A stretch of 64,000 nt of DNA from Peribacillus cavernae (GCF_003989135.1 NZ_RYZZ01000037.1:62001-126000), one strand, 5' to 3'. Shown: positions 34,956 through 47,549, counted from the stretch's first letter. Numbers and translations are program-made. Notes: generated by a model from the sequence alone, not told the origin.

Positions 34956-36335
34956 TTAAGAAAACATTCCTCTTAGTTTCCAAACCATCACATCTCGTAA
35001 AAATTCCGGCATCAGATATTGCTTATCTTTAGAACGCTGAATTTGCGGGAAAAAGTGCCCGAAAGTAAACATATCAGGAAGCGCAAGTTTATAACGGTTT
35101 TCAGCAATCAGCTCTCTGCCGTCCACCAGTACTTTTTGGATAACATCATTCTTTCCCTTGATAAAATCAACACGGTCATGGACGATGATCCCCATAATCT
35201 TGCCCCGGAATCCAAAACCCTTCATCTGAATATGCGGCCATTCCTGATTAAGGGATTGTATCAGGATCTCTTTTAATTCACTGCCGTTTAGCTCAACCAC
35301 GCAGGGATTGATGGGGTGGGGAAGGATACGATGGATGTCCCCGATTGTGACTTCCCCGGCTTGCAGTCCTTGCAAAAGGAGACCAGCATTCAAAAAGGCG
35401 CAATCTGCATTACTCCATTCCCTTAACGCCTCGCATAAAATTCTTGGAAGCTCCGAAGCTTCAAACCATTCACAATCGAGATCCTTCGGAAGCACAACAC
35501 ATTTTTGCTGCAGATACTCCCTGCCTTTATTATAAATACTGTCAATCCATTCACTTTCATTCGGAAGCTCCTTTAAGTCATTTGTATCGTACAAGGCAGC
35601 CTCTTTTCGGACTACTTTCCTTGTGTCATCTAAGTCGATTTCTACATGGCCGACATACATGCCAAATTTCCCACCTGCACAAAGCAGCGTGTTATTCACG
35701 ACTTTTCCCTGATGCAAAATATGATGAGTATGGGCCCCAAGGATAATGTCAATTTCCGGGAACTCACCAGCCATTCTTTCATCCTCATATAGACCGAGAT
35801 GAGAGAGGATGACAATGATATCACTCTGTTCCTTCAATATATCCAACTGTTTGTACAACTCCTGAAATGGATCTGAAAGCTTCCAGCCAAGGGCAGTGTA
35901 AAAGCTCTGAAAGTATGCTGTTAAGCCAATCATGCCTATCCTGGTGCCTTTTTCTGTGGTATGTATCGCATAAGGCAGCGCCCATGCCGGCCTTTGTCGG
36001 TCACTTTGGAAAATATTCGCGGCAAGAACTTTAAAATCAGCTTCTTTATATAAAGAATCCAACGCTTCATGAGGCAGGGTAATCCCTTCATTATTTCCGA
36101 TCGTCACATATTGAAACCCGGCCTCATTAAGGAGTGTAACATTCCCTTTACCGAGAGTTCCTTCCGTATAGGGATGCCAGCGGTCGACATGGTCGCCAAT
36201 ATCAAGAGTTATAGCCTCTTCTCCTACTTCTTTATGCAACTCGCATCTCTGGTTAAGAAAATCCTTTATCCGCGGCCAATTTTCAAAATGGCTGTGAAGG
36301 TCATTCGTATGATATAAATGAATAATTTCTGACAT
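34956..36335 (-). CDS. yunD: cytosolic 5'-nucleotidase/2',3'-cyclic phosphodiesterase family protein YunD
   Basis: Two-domain metallophosphoesterase of 459 residues. The catalytic domain has HTNDLHSHF (Asp12, His14), DIGDHVDR, the GNNEG asparagine motif, SHLGL and GAHTHH; the C-terminal 5'-nucleotidase substrate domain begins near residue 290 (NADCAFLNAGLLLQG). No signal peptide, so it acts in the cytoplasm, unlike exported UshA-type enzymes. Natural substrate unproven. In B. subtilis yunD lies beside a purine-linked locus. Confidence 0.9.
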   Translation of the reverse strand: MSEIIHLYHTNDLHSHFENWPRIKDFLNQRCELHKEVGEEAITLDIGDHVDRWHPYTEGTLGKGNVTLLNEAGFQYVTIGNNEGITLPHEALDSLYKEADFKVLAANIFQSDRQRPAWALPYAIHTTEKGTRIGMIGLTAYFQSFYTALGWKLSDPFQELYKQLDILKEQSDIIVILSHLGLYEDERMAGEFPEIDIILGAHTHHILHQGKVVNNTLLCAGGKFGMYVGHVEIDLDDTRKVVRKEAALYDTNDLKELPNESEWIDSIYNKGREYLQQKCVVLPKDLDCEWFEASELPRILCEALREWSNADCAFLNAGLLLQGLQAGEVTIGDIHRILPHPINPCVVELNGSELKEILIQSLNQEWPHIQMKGFGFRGKIMGIIVHDRVDFIKGKNDVIQKVLVDGRELIAENRYKLALPDMFTFGHFFPQIQRSKDKQYLMPEFLRDVMVWKLRGMFS

Positions 36336-36364
36336 CTTAACTCCTTCTATCCGACCTTTTCGAA

Positions 36365-37210
36365 TTAAAATAAATCGAGCTGCCTTGGAGCAAGCCCTTC
36401 GTATTTTATACTAAGAAGATCAATCATTTGTTTAGCATTATCAGCAGCATCCCCTCCGGAATTATTGTTGAAGAGGACATATATATTTTTTGATTGCTTT
36501 TCAAGTATATGCAGCTTTTCAGCCCATTCCTCCAGTTCCTGCTGATTATAACGGTACAAATAGCGAACTTCCCGCCAATTTCCCCCAGACTGCTTTTTCC
36601 ATCCATGCACGTTTCGTCCATGAAAGCGGACTAATGCTTTATCAAGATCAGTAGCTTTAAGGACAATCGGGATAGATCCCTCCCCTGCCTGCGGTTCGTC
36701 ACAGACTGTATGGATCCATCCCTCCTCTTCGATAAATGCCAGCGTTTGATCATAATATCTGGATTCATACCAGGTCTGGTTCCTGAATTCAAGCGCAACA
36801 GGTGTATCGCCCATTTCCTGCTTACACCAGCGTAAGTAATCAACATTTTCCTTTTTGCAATTAAACCATGGTGGAAATTGAAAGAGCACCATGGATAGCT
36901 TGTTGGTTTCTCTAAAAGCTTGGAGAGAATCATCAAACGCCGCAAACATTTCCTTTTTACTTTCATAAGGGGATTCGCCCCGTTGATGCCCTGTCATTCC
37001 TTGATAGGCCTTGACGATAAACTGAAACGAGGATGGTGTCTCAGAAACCCATTTTTCTGTATTCCGTTTTGACTGCACCGCATAGAACGAAGCATCCACC
37101 TCCACTGTCGGAAAATGGGCAGCGTATTCCTTTAATTTATCCCGTGGTGAGATTTTCCCTGGATACAAACGATCATGGTCACCCCATCCTGTAACCCCAA
37201 TATATATCAT
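36365..37210 (-). CDS. yunF: DUF72 TIM-barrel protein YunF
   Basis: DUF72 family protein of 281 residues with the features YIGVTGWGDHDRLYPGKISP at the start, FPTVEVDASFYAVQ, and LYVLFNNN-type NNNSGGDAADNAKQM near the end. The family forms a TIM barrel; activity unknown. ATG 37210 lies close to a weak site. Upstream (37316-37339) is a 24-bp perfect palindrome that may be an operator. Confidence 0.88.
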   Translation of the reverse strand: MIYIGVTGWGDHDRLYPGKISPRDKLKEYAAHFPTVEVDASFYAVQSKRNTEKWVSETPSSFQFIVKAYQGMTGHQRGESPYESKKEMFAAFDDSLQAFRETNKLSMVLFQFPPWFNCKKENVDYLRWCKQEMGDTPVALEFRNQTWYESRYYDQTLAFIEEEGWIHTVCDEPQAGEGSIPIVLKATDLDKALVRFHGRNVHGWKKQSGGNWREVRYLYRYNQQELEEWAEKLHILEKQSKNIYVLFNNNSGGDAADNAKQMIDLLSIKYEGLAPRQLDLF

Positions 37211-37315
37211 CTTTTATCACATCTACTTTCGAAAAATATATAACCATTCTAGCATAAGGAAAACAACAATCTGCTTTTACATACTGTTGGTATACATTTA
37301 CCCGCTTAAAAGTCT

Positions 37316-37339
37316 TCTTAATCAAACGTTTGATTAAGA
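37316..37339. promoter_or_regulatory. 24-bp perfect palindrome, candidate operator
   Basis: Half-site TCTTAATCAAAC followed by its exact reverse complement GTTTGATTAAGA, no spacer. CAAAC-GTTTG cores are typical of TetR-family operators. It is 106 bp upstream of the yunF start and 16 bp beyond the suf terminator. Confidence 0.55.
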
Positions 37340-37354
37340 GCGCGTTCCAACGTA

Positions 37355-37382
37355 AAAACCCGCTGAATAGCCCTCAGCGGGT
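37355..37382 (-). terminator. terminator of the suf operon
   Basis: Minus strand CCCGCTGA / TCAGCGGG, 8-bp stem with 7-nt loop, then TTTTTA; 18 bp after the sufB stop. Confidence 0.88.
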
Positions 37383-37399
37383 AGTTTAGTGATTTCATA

Positions 37400-38797
37400 T
37401 TAACCGATAGAGCCTTCCATTTCGAATTTGATCAAACGGTTCATTTCCACCGCATATTCCATTGGAAGTTCTTTAGTAAATGGCTCAATGAAGCCCATTA
37501 CGATCATTTCAGTGGCTTCTTGCTCAGAAATACCACGGCTCATGAGGTAGAATAGCTGCTCCTCGGATACCTTGGATACCTTTGCTTCATGCTCCAGTGA
37601 AATGTTATCGTTCAAGATTTCATTGTAAGGGATGGTATCAGAAGTTGACTGATTATCCATGATTAATGTGTCGCACTCAATATTAGACCGTGCACCATCT
37701 GCTTTGCGGCCGAAGTGAACAATACCGCGATATGTTACTTTACCGCCGTGCTTAGAAATGGATTTAGACACGATCGTTGAAGATGTGTTCGGTGCAAGGT
37801 GTGTCATTTTCGCTCCTGCGTCCTGATGCTGTCCTTTTCCGGCAATTGCGATCGATAATGTCATACCGCGCGCGCCCTCGCCCTTCAGAATAACAGCTGG
37901 ATATTTCATAGTCAGCTTGGAGCCGATATTTCCATCAATCCATTCCATTGTAGCGTTTGCATCACAAACGGCACGCTTTGTTACAAGATTGAATACATTG
38001 TTAGCCCAGTTTTGAATCGTTGTGTAACGGCAGTAAGCGTCTTTTTTGACGATGATTTCAACAACTGCACTGTGAAGTGAATTTGTTGTATATACCGGTG
38101 CAGTACAACCCTCGACATAATGAACGTGAGCACCTTCATCGACAATAATCAGCGTACGCTCAAACTGGCCCATATTTTCTGAGTTGATACGGAAGTAAGC
38201 TTGCAGCGGTGTATCAACCTTTATGCCTTTTGGTACGTAAATGAAAGATCCACCGGACCACACCGCCGAGTTCAATGCAGCAAATTTATTATCTGTAGGA
38301 GGAATCGTTTTCCCGAAATGTTCACGGAAAAGATCTTCATTTTCCTTAAGCGCTGAATCGGTATCCTTAAAAACGATACCCATTTCTTCAAGGTCTTCCT
38401 TCATATTATGATAAACAACTTCGGATTCATACTGGGCCGATACCCCGGCAAGGTACTTTTGCTCAGCCTCTGGAATCCCAAGCTTATCAAATGTTTGTTT
38501 AATTTCTTCTGGAACTTCATCCCATGACTTTTCCGACTTCTCAGAAGGCTTCACATAATATGTGATTTCGTCAAAGTTTAAGCTGGCCAAATCTCCGCCC
38601 CATTGAGGCATTGGCATCTTGTAGAAATGCGCCAATGATTTCAAGCGGAAATCAAGCATCCATTGCGGCTCGTCTTTCATACGCGAGATTTCTTCGACGA
38701 TTTCTTTTGTTAAACCTCGTTTTGACCGAAAAATGGATACGTCTCTATCTGCAAAGCCATATTTATAATCACCGATTTCAGGCATTTTCTTTGCCAT
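37400..38797 (-). CDS. sufB: Fe-S cluster assembly scaffold SufB
   Basis: SufB component of the SufBCD scaffold on which Fe-S clusters are built, 465 residues, normal length. Central beta-helix stretches [20 protein letters not shown] and [12 protein letters not shown] are SufB-specific; the C-terminal [20 protein letters not shown] is shared with SufD and contains a conserved His and Glu. Start ATG 38797 with GGAGG upstream. Last gene of sufCDSUB. Confidence 0.97.
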   Translation of the reverse strand: MAKKMPEIGDYKYGFADRDVSIFRSKRGLTKEIVEEISRMKDEPQWMLDFRLKSLAHFYKMPMPQWGGDLASLNFDEITYYVKPSEKSEKSWDEVPEEIKQTFDKLGIPEAEQKYLAGVSAQYESEVVYHNMKEDLEEMGIVFKDTDSALKENEDLFREHFGKTIPPTDNKFAALNSAVWSGGSFIYVPKGIKVDTPLQAYFRINSENMGQFERTLIIVDEGAHVHYVEGCTAPVYTTNSLHSAVVEIIVKKDAYCRYTTIQNWANNVFNLVTKRAVCDANATMEWIDGNIGSKLTMKYPAVILKGEGARGMTLSIAIAGKGQHQDAGAKMTHLAPNTSSTIVSKSISKHGGKVTYRGIVHFGRKADGARSNIECDTLIMDNQSTSDTIPYNEILNDNISLEHEAKVSKVSEEQLFYLMSRGISEQEATEMIVMGFIEPFTKELPMEYAVEMNRLIKFEMEGSIG

Positions 38798-38857
38798 AGC
38801 TCTTTTCCTCCATTTCAGGCAGCCGCAGGTAATCGAAAAACTGCTGAGCTGCTGTTT

Positions 38858-41818
<2,961 letters not shown>

Positions 41819-41833
41819 TGCAAATCCTCCTAC

Positions 41834-42619
41834 TTACGCTTCTTGGCCAACTGTTTCGTCTTCAATCCCTAATTCTTGTTTAATCCAATCGTATCCTTCT
41901 GCTTCCAGACGCTGTGCAAGCTCAGGTCCGCCGGATTTTACGACGCGGCCTTGCATCATAACGTGAACGTAGTCAGGAGAAATGTAATTTAAAAGGCGCT
42001 GATAGTGAGTGATGATTAAGCATCCAAACTCTTCACTCCTCATTTCATTGATGCCTTTTGAAACGACTTTAAGTGCGTCGATATCCAATCCGGAATCGAT
42101 TTCATCAAGAATGGCGATTTTCGGCTCAATCATCATAAGCTGGAGAATCTCATTGCGCTTCTTTTCCCCGCCTGAGAACCCTTCATTAAGATAGCGTTGC
42201 GCCATGTCTTCGTCCATTTCAAGTAACTCCATCTTTTTATCCATTTGGCGGATAAATTTCATTAAAGAAATCTCCTCGCCTTCTTCACGCCGGCTATTAA
42301 TAGCTGAACGAAGAAAATCGGCATTTGTCACACCGTTGATTTCACTAGGATACTGCATAGCAAGGAAAAGACCGACACGCGCCCGCTCATCAACTTCCAT
42401 TTCAAGAACGTCCTCACCATCAAATGTGATGGTTCCGCTAGTCACTTTATATTTTGGATGACCCATAATCGCCGAAGATAAAGTAGATTTACCTGTTCCA
42501 TTCGGTCCCATGAGTGCGTGGATTTCTCCGCCCTTAACTTCAAGATTCACTCCTTTTAAGATTTCTTTTCCTTCAATTGATACATGAAGATCTTTGATTG
42601 TTAGTGTAGAACCTGCCAT
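41834..42619 (-). CDS. sufC: Fe-S assembly ATPase SufC
   Basis: Soluble ABC-type ATPase of the SufBCD complex, 261 residues. Walker A GPNGTGKST at residues 38-46, signature FSGGEKKR and Walker B IAILDEIDSGLDIDAL are intact. First gene of sufCDSUB; start ATG 42619 follows GGAGGTATTAAT. No Fe-S regulator gene adjoins the operon here. Confidence 0.97.
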   Translation of the reverse strand: MAGSTLTIKDLHVSIEGKEILKGVNLEVKGGEIHALMGPNGTGKSTLSSAIMGHPKYKVTSGTITFDGEDVLEMEVDERARVGLFLAMQYPSEINGVTNADFLRSAINSRREEGEEISLMKFIRQMDKKMELLEMDEDMAQRYLNEGFSGGEKKRNEILQLMMIEPKIAILDEIDSGLDIDALKVVSKGINEMRSEEFGCLIITHYQRLLNYISPDYVHVMMQGRVVKSGGPELAQRLEAEGYDWIKQELGIEDETVGQEA

Positions 42620-42901
42620 ATTAATACCTCCGTGGAATAAATCCTAATTTATAGCATGGAAAACCATATTGTTTTCCGTCAATCTCTCCTGTTTACATGT
42701 ATTCTCACTTTATTCTCATTACAATCTTATAACAAATAGAAAGTGTAAGCAACTAATAAAAACTGGATCGACCCTCCTGAGCATAGTGGTAATTAGGTTT
42801 TGTAATTACACGTATCCTCATTCTGAAAAATCCCTTTTTCCTATCATATATCAAATAATCTAAAAAACAAAAAAGAGCCTGCCTATAGACCCATGATCAA
42901 C

Positions 42902-42959
42902 GGTAAAGTGTAAAAAGTTTTCAAGCAGATTGCACTTCAGAAACTTCTCTCACTTTACC
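42902..42959. repeat. long imperfect inverted repeat upstream of suf
   Basis: GGTAAAGTG (42902-42910) pairs with CACTTTACC (42951-42959), and inside it AAGTTT pairs with AAACTT, leaving a loop of about 20 nt. No T-run. Located in a 390-bp noncoding stretch before sufC; could be a structured leader or a relic. I see nothing else there. Confidence 0.5.
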
Positions 42960-43012
42960 ATTTACATGGAGCTGTATAAGCCCGCCCCCCTGAGTTCTTT
43001 CATTAGGTGATC

Positions 43013-43201
43013 CTATAAATGCAGTTTGCGCTGAAGATCATTAACGATCTGATTGCATTGTTCATACTCTCTTTGTCTTCGTTTTTCCACCTGGATCCGG
43101 ACATCTAACTTTCTGCTGTACTCACTATAGCCAATACCATGTGACTGTTGCATTGCCTTTTCCATTTCGCTTGTAACGTTTAAATCTAGAGAGTTGATAA
43201 T
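43013..43201 (-). CDS. candidate small basic protein with possible ATT start
   Basis: Open frame of 62 codons ending with TAG at 43013. The best ribosome binding site, AAAGG, lies eight bases before an ATT codon (43199-43201) that opens IINSLDLNVTSEMEKAMQQS; the first ATG is codon 13 (43165, MEKAMQQSHGIGY, 50 residues) and lacks a clear site. The product is helical and charged (RIQVEKRRQREYEQCNQIV), with no membrane segment. I do not recognise the family. Codon-by-codon it looks like a real protein, but an ATT start is rare. Confidence 0.45.
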   Translation of the reverse strand: MINSLDLNVTSEMEKAMQQSHGIGYSEYSRKLDVRIQVEKRRQREYEQCNQIVNDLQRKLHL

Positions 43202-43437
43202 GAATCAATCCTTTCAGTTTCTTTTCTTTTCTTTTCTATTCTAGCACTGAACTACTTTAACGTTCAAAACTCATTTACCCTGATAATTAGTGAATAAACC
43301 TGATATACTCTCTTAAAGCAGCTCTCAATGGATAAAGGTTTACAATTCCTCCAGATAACTGCCAATACCTTTTTTGTCCGGTTTTTAGGAAACTCACAAG
43401 GAAGGCCGACTACAACCGTTCAGTTCAGGTTTTCTTC

Positions 43438-43800
43438 TTAATGAAACTCTTTTAGTTCCTGCATGGCATCCTGGACGAGCGTGACAGCCTGGCTAATGAC
43501 GGCTCCCCCGCCAAAAGCTGCAGATACCCCCATCGCTTCCATGACTTCTTCCTCGCTCGCCCCGTTATCAAGACAGCCCTTCACGTGATAAAGAATACAG
43601 TATTCATCCTGAGTGTAGAGGCTGATGCCCAGTGCGATAAGCTGTTTTTCTTTTTGCCCTAACGCACCTTCTCTAAAGCAGGCTTCTGTAAAGGCATTAT
43701 AATGCTGGGCCAGATCGGGCATTTTCTGCATAAAGACTCCAAGCCCCTGTTTATAATCCTGGATAGCGGCTTCCGTTGCATTTCTCGGTTCATTTTCCAT
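43438..43800 (-). CDS. yurZ: AhpD/carboxymuconolactone decarboxylase-like protein YurZ
   Basis: CMD-family protein of 120 residues from ATG 43800 (MENEPRNATE), GGAGGAG about nine bases upstream; a TTG three codons earlier is possible. The motif EYCILYHVKGC (Cys68, His72, Cys76) replaces the CxxC of AhpD, so a peroxidase role is not assured. EKQLIALGISLYTQDE is the usual helix. Lies beyond sufC as yurZ does in B. subtilis. Confidence 0.85.
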   Translation of the reverse strand: MENEPRNATEAAIQDYKQGLGVFMQKMPDLAQHYNAFTEACFREGALGQKEKQLIALGISLYTQDEYCILYHVKGCLDNGASEEEVMEAMGVSAAFGGGAVISQAVTLVQDAMQELKEFH

Positions 43801-44008
43801 TCCATTCAACTCCTCCGATTTTATTCCTCAGTAGTATAAGCTGCTGGATAAGTTCTATACCGAATTATAGCAGGTTCCTTTTTTGAAAAAGAATTGAAAA
43901 GTTATTTTCTAATTCCACAAAAAAAGTCCTGCATTAATAACTAAGTAGTTCCGATAATGTGGAGAAAACATTAAAAGACATATCAAATTTCACTTTAATT
44001 CATAGTGA

Positions 44009-44314
44009 AAATCGCATATCAAAGAGTTGCTTGAAGAAACTTTATATAAACGTTATTTTTCCTATCTGGATAAAACCTACTCAGATTTCATCCTGTGTCC
44101 AAGGATAGATAAAATCGAAAGTATAGAGGGCGATACGCAAAGGCATATAGTTCATGCAAGTGCTTTAAACTATGCAGGGCATCATGATGGCCCATATGAT
44201 AAAATCAATTTCACTTTGACTGATACGCCAGAATATGGTGTTAAAATCAATAAAGTTATAAGACATAAAAATATTTCCAAGATAAACAATGATTCGTTCT
44301 GTACGGCAAAATAA
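44009..44314 (+). pseudogene. truncated small-protein gene, DUF3888-like remnant
   Basis: A frame of about 100 codons encodes KSHIKELLEETLYKRYFSY, then YAGHHDGPYDKINFTLTDTP and KVIRHKNIS. This resembles the C-terminal part of small secreted Bacillus proteins of the DUF3888 kind, recalled without alignment. A TGA (44006-44008) directly precedes the conserved-looking part, no ATG or ribosome binding site opens it (only TTG 44027), and the expected signal peptide is missing. Probably a decayed gene; a short functional protein from TTG 44027 is less likely. Confidence 0.4.
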
Positions 44315-44581
44315 TATCCAAGAGCGGATGACGGTATGATTGTAAGTAGTAAATAAACATTTAGTTTGATATAAAAGGTTTCTTTAATTCTCTTCTCCTT
44401 TTTAACTATTTTACCATAAAAATCAAATTTCTCATTAAACTAAACTAACCGTTCGTATTAGTTTAAGCACAGCTCTTCACAATCTATACCTTTTCTACAT
44501 ATAATTACAATTTTCCTTTTATCCTTTTGAATTGAAGGTCTAATTAACAAAGCAATTAACAATCAACCCTAAAGAGCAAGA

Positions 44582-44599
44582 TGACAATAGTTATTGTCA
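44582..44599. promoter_or_regulatory. 18-bp palindrome TGACAATA-GT-TATTGTCA
   Basis: Perfect 8-bp inverted repeat with a 2-bp centre, in the 480-bp gene-free stretch 44315-44794. Operator-like (MarR or similar symmetry), but no adjacent start. A second weaker inverted repeat TTAAACTAA / TTAGTTTAA lies at 44435-44466. Confidence 0.35.
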
Positions 44600-44676
44600 C
44601 ACAATTATTTGGTGCGCTATTTACTATGCTGTTTTAAATGCCAAAAGTGAAATAATCTTTGATATAACAGGGATTA

Positions 44677-44707
44677 GAAAAGACCAAATCAATAAGCGAT
44701 TTGGTCT
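44677..44707 (-). terminator. terminator of the metNPQ operon
   Basis: Minus strand AGACCAAATC / GATTTGGTCT, perfect 10-bp stem with 7-nt loop, then TTTTCT; about 90 bp after the metQ stop. Confidence 0.75.
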
Positions 44708-44794
44708 GATAATTAGAATGGTATTTACGATGTTACTCCGCAAAAACGGAACTGCTTAACTAATAACGCAGGCCTTTTTTGATTTGTTTTTTTA

Positions 44795-45634
44795 TTATTC
44801 ACTTACAGGCACTACCGCACCTTTATATTCTTTTTTGATGAAATCTTGGATTTCTTTAGAGCGCAAAGTTTCTACAAGTGCTTTGATTTCTTCTTTATTT
44901 TCATCACCTTTTCTGACTGCAATCACGTTGACGTATGGTGAGTTTGAATCTTCAATAGCAATCGAATCTTTAACCGGATTTAAGCCAGCATCGATTGCAT
45001 AATTGGAGTTGATCAGGACTGCATCGCCTTCATTGTTTTCATATACCTGAGTTAATAAAGAAGCCTCGATATCTGTCTTGAACTTGAGATTTTTTTTATT
45101 TTCTGCAACATCCTTTACAGTCGCAGTTGTTTTATCAATGCCTTCTTTTAGCGTAATCAATCCATTAGCTTCGAGCATGGATAGAGCACGGCCATGGTCA
45201 GCCACGGAGCTGCTCATGATGATGGTAGCACCTTTTGGAAGTTCTTCTAACTTTTTGTGCTTTTTAGAGTAGATTCCGATTGGTTCGATATGAATGCCGC
45301 CAGCATTTACAAAGTCATAGCCATGTTCTTTCTTTTGGGATTCTAGATAAGGGATGTGCTGGAAGTAGTTAGCGTCCAGTTCTTTTTCATCCAAAGCCTT
45401 ATTTGGCAATACATAGTCCTGGAACGGCTTGATTTCGAGTTCAATCCCTTTTTTCTCAAGCAAAGGAAGGGCTTCTTCAAGAATTTCAGCGTGCGGCACG
45501 TTAGAGGCACCGATGACCAATTTCTTTGGTTCCTCTTTGTCTCCAGCGCCATTGGAATTGGAGTTGTCTGTGCCGCATGCAGCAAGCACAATCGATACTA
45601 CTAAAAGTAATGCAAAGCTTACAAGTTTCTTCAT
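44795..45634 (-). CDS. metQ: methionine ABC transporter substrate-binding lipoprotein MetQ
   Basis: Binds L- and D-methionine outside the membrane, 279 residues. The start chosen is ATG 45634 (MKKLVSF), nine bases after AGGAG; ATG 45643 is too close to the site. Signal peptide with lipobox LAAC (Cys20). NlpA-family blocks: VIGASNVPHAEILEEALPLL, DANYFQHIPYL, GGIHIEPIGIYS. Last gene of metN-metP-metQ, under SAM riboswitch control. Confidence 0.95.
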   Translation of the reverse strand: MKKLVSFALLLVVSIVLAACGTDNSNSNGAGDKEEPKKLVIGASNVPHAEILEEALPLLEKKGIELEIKPFQDYVLPNKALDEKELDANYFQHIPYLESQKKEHGYDFVNAGGIHIEPIGIYSKKHKKLEELPKGATIIMSSSVADHGRALSMLEANGLITLKEGIDKTTATVKDVAENKKNLKFKTDIEASLLTQVYENNEGDAVLINSNYAIDAGLNPVKDSIAIEDSNSPYVNVIAVRKGDENKEEIKALVETLRSKEIQDFIKKEYKGAVVPVSE

Positions 45635-45654
45635 TTTTTTCATCTCCTGATTTT

Positions 45655-46323
45655 TTATCTTTTGTCCAGCTTAGAAGTAACAAAGTCTCCAATAAATTGA
45701 AGGATAAAGACGATAATTAAAATGATAATGGTTGCAACTAAGGTCACATCATTATGGTTTCGCTGGTAGCCATCAAGGTAGGCAAGGTTGCCAAGGCCGC
45801 CTGCGCCGATTACACCAGCCATCGCTGTATAACCTACGAGGGCTATCGCTGTTACGGTAATTCCAGATACGAGTGCCGGCATCGATTCAGGCAACAGTAC
45901 TTTCCAGATGATCGTCCCTGTCCGGGCACCCATCGACTTTGCAGCCTCGATTACTCCCTTGTCGATTTCACGAAGGCCAATTTCCACTAGACGTGCGTAA
46001 AATGGTGCAGCCCCGATGATGAGCGCGGGCAATGCCGCATTCTCCCCAATCATTGTATGGACGATCGCTTTCGTAAAGGGAATGAGCAGCACGATTAATA
46101 TAATGAAAGGAATCGATCTGAAAATATTCACGAAGGCACTAATGATGAAGTTAATAGTACGGTTTTCCCAGACATTATCCTTTGAGGTCAAAAACAAGAC
46201 CAATCCTAGCAAAATCCCGAGGACAAATGTAGCTACAACTGAAATCCCCGTCATATAAAGCGTTTCATTGGTCGCTTCGATAATATCTTGCCAATCGATG
46301 TTTGGAAACAATCCCTCATTCAT
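45655..46323 (-). CDS. metP: methionine ABC transporter permease MetP
   Basis: Membrane permease of the MetNPQ importer, 222 residues, five or six helices. Start ATG 46323 (MNEGLFPNI) with GGAGG nine bases before it, inside metN (8-bp overlap). The EAA loop that contacts the ATPase is EAAKSMGARTGTIIWKVLLP. Length equals B. subtilis MetP. Confidence 0.95.
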   Translation of the reverse strand: MNEGLFPNIDWQDIIEATNETLYMTGISVVATFVLGILLGLVLFLTSKDNVWENRTINFIISAFVNIFRSIPFIILIVLLIPFTKAIVHTMIGENAALPALIIGAAPFYARLVEIGLREIDKGVIEAAKSMGARTGTIIWKVLLPESMPALVSGITVTAIALVGYTAMAGVIGAGGLGNLAYLDGYQRNHNDVTLVATIIILIIVFILQFIGDFVTSKLDKR

Positions 46324-47341
46324 TGTCAATCACCTCCACGCCTACCTGCTGTTTCTCGATATATTCCAGCGCGCGGGTGATTTCGTCATTCTTTCCGTCT
46401 ATATGAATGTATAATGTCCCGTATGATCCATTTTGCGTTTGTGATATTTTCCCCTGGACAATGTTAACATCCAGGTCAAAGTTACGAATCAAATTGGCTA
46501 TCAGCGGATTTTCAGTACTTTCCCCAACAAATGTTAATTGAATGACTTTCCCTTCCGGATAGCGCTCAGCTAAATGGACGATCGCTTCCTTCGTTGCTTC
46601 CGGCTCGGTGACCTGCCTTACAAATCGTTTCGTAATTTGTTGGGCAGGATTTCTGAATACATCCAATACTGGCCCGAGTTCTACAATGCGGCCGCTCTCC
46701 ATTACTGCGACACGATGGCAGATTTTCCGGATGACATGCATTTCATGAGTGATCAGGACAATCGTAAGCCCAAGCCGTTTGTTTATATCGACAAGCAGCT
46801 CCAATATGGAATCGGTAGTTTGCGGGTCCAAAGCCGATGTCGCTTCATCGCAGAGTAGTACTTTAGGGTCATTTGCAAGGGCTCTCGCTATGCCTACTCT
46901 TTGCTTTTGGCCGCCGCTCAGCTGGGAAGGATACGCATTGCCTCTTCCTTCAAGGCCGACGAGATTAATAAGCTCTTTTACGCGGGCATCACGTTCGTTT
47001 TTAGGCATTCCGGCAATTTCTAACGGAAATGAAATATTTTCATGTACCGTCCGGGACCAGAGCAAATTGAAATGCTGGAAAATCATCGAAATTTCCTGGC
47101 GTGCTTTTCGAAGCATTGCCCCTTTTATTTTGGAAATATTATGTTCAGCTACAACTACAGAACCTTCCGTTGGGGTTTCCAAGCCGTTAAGCATTCGGAT
47201 AAGCGTACTTTTCCCGGCACCGCTGTATCCTATGACCCCAAAAATTTCGCCCTGGTTGATCGACAAGTTGACGTCATCGACCGCTTGAATGGCTTCACCT
47301 GATGCGCGGAATATTTTACTCACTTTTGAAAGTGTTATCAT
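46316..47341 (-). CDS. metN: methionine ABC transporter ATPase MetN
   Basis: ATPase of the methionine importer, 341 residues. Walker A GYSGAGKST at residues 38-46, signature LSGGQKQR at 141-148, Walker B VLLCDEATSALDP; the C-terminal NIL domain (from about residue 265, VIQLTFVGESTENPLIANL) gives feedback inhibition by methionine. First gene of the operon, directly behind the SAM riboswitch. Confidence 0.96.
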   Translation of the reverse strand: MITLSKVSKIFRASGEAIQAVDDVNLSINQGEIFGVIGYSGAGKSTLIRMLNGLETPTEGSVVVAEHNISKIKGAMLRKARQEISMIFQHFNLLWSRTVHENISFPLEIAGMPKNERDARVKELINLVGLEGRGNAYPSQLSGGQKQRVGIARALANDPKVLLCDEATSALDPQTTDSILELLVDINKRLGLTIVLITHEMHVIRKICHRVAVMESGRIVELGPVLDVFRNPAQQITKRFVRQVTEPEATKEAIVHLAERYPEGKVIQLTFVGESTENPLIANLIRNFDLDVNIVQGKISQTQNGSYGTLYIHIDGKNDEITRALEYIEKQQVGVEVIDNE

Positions 47342-47384
47342 CTGTACTCACCTCTATCCAATAAAACTATGAACTCCTATTCAA

Positions 47385-47548
47385 CAAAAAAGCCCTTCCG
47401 CGTGAGCAGAAAGGCAGATGAAACGAGACCTTTCTCTCATCTCCCAAAGCACAAGGCTTTTTGTGAATTGGCACCTTTTCAAGGAAGAACCTTGCCGGTT
47501 GCCGGGCTTCATCGGGCACATCCCTCCACCTCTCTCGATAAGAGCAGT
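47385..47548 (-). promoter_or_regulatory. SAM-I (S-box) riboswitch upstream of metN
   Basis: Minus strand shows the full S-box order: P1 strand CTCTTATCGAGAG, the conserved GGTGGAGGGA, then GATGAAGCCCGGCAACC, P3 and P4 arms (AAGGTGCCAATTC), and a terminator GCCTTTC / GAAGGGC with TTTTTT (47385-47414). Binding of S-adenosylmethionine should favour the terminator and switch off metNPQ. Confidence 0.95.
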
Positions 47549-47549
47549 A

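Noticed and set aside
43260-43437. C-terminal gene fragment ending in KKGIGSYLEEL downstream of yurZ
   Set aside because: Only about a dozen codons are open and a stop precedes them; too short to support.
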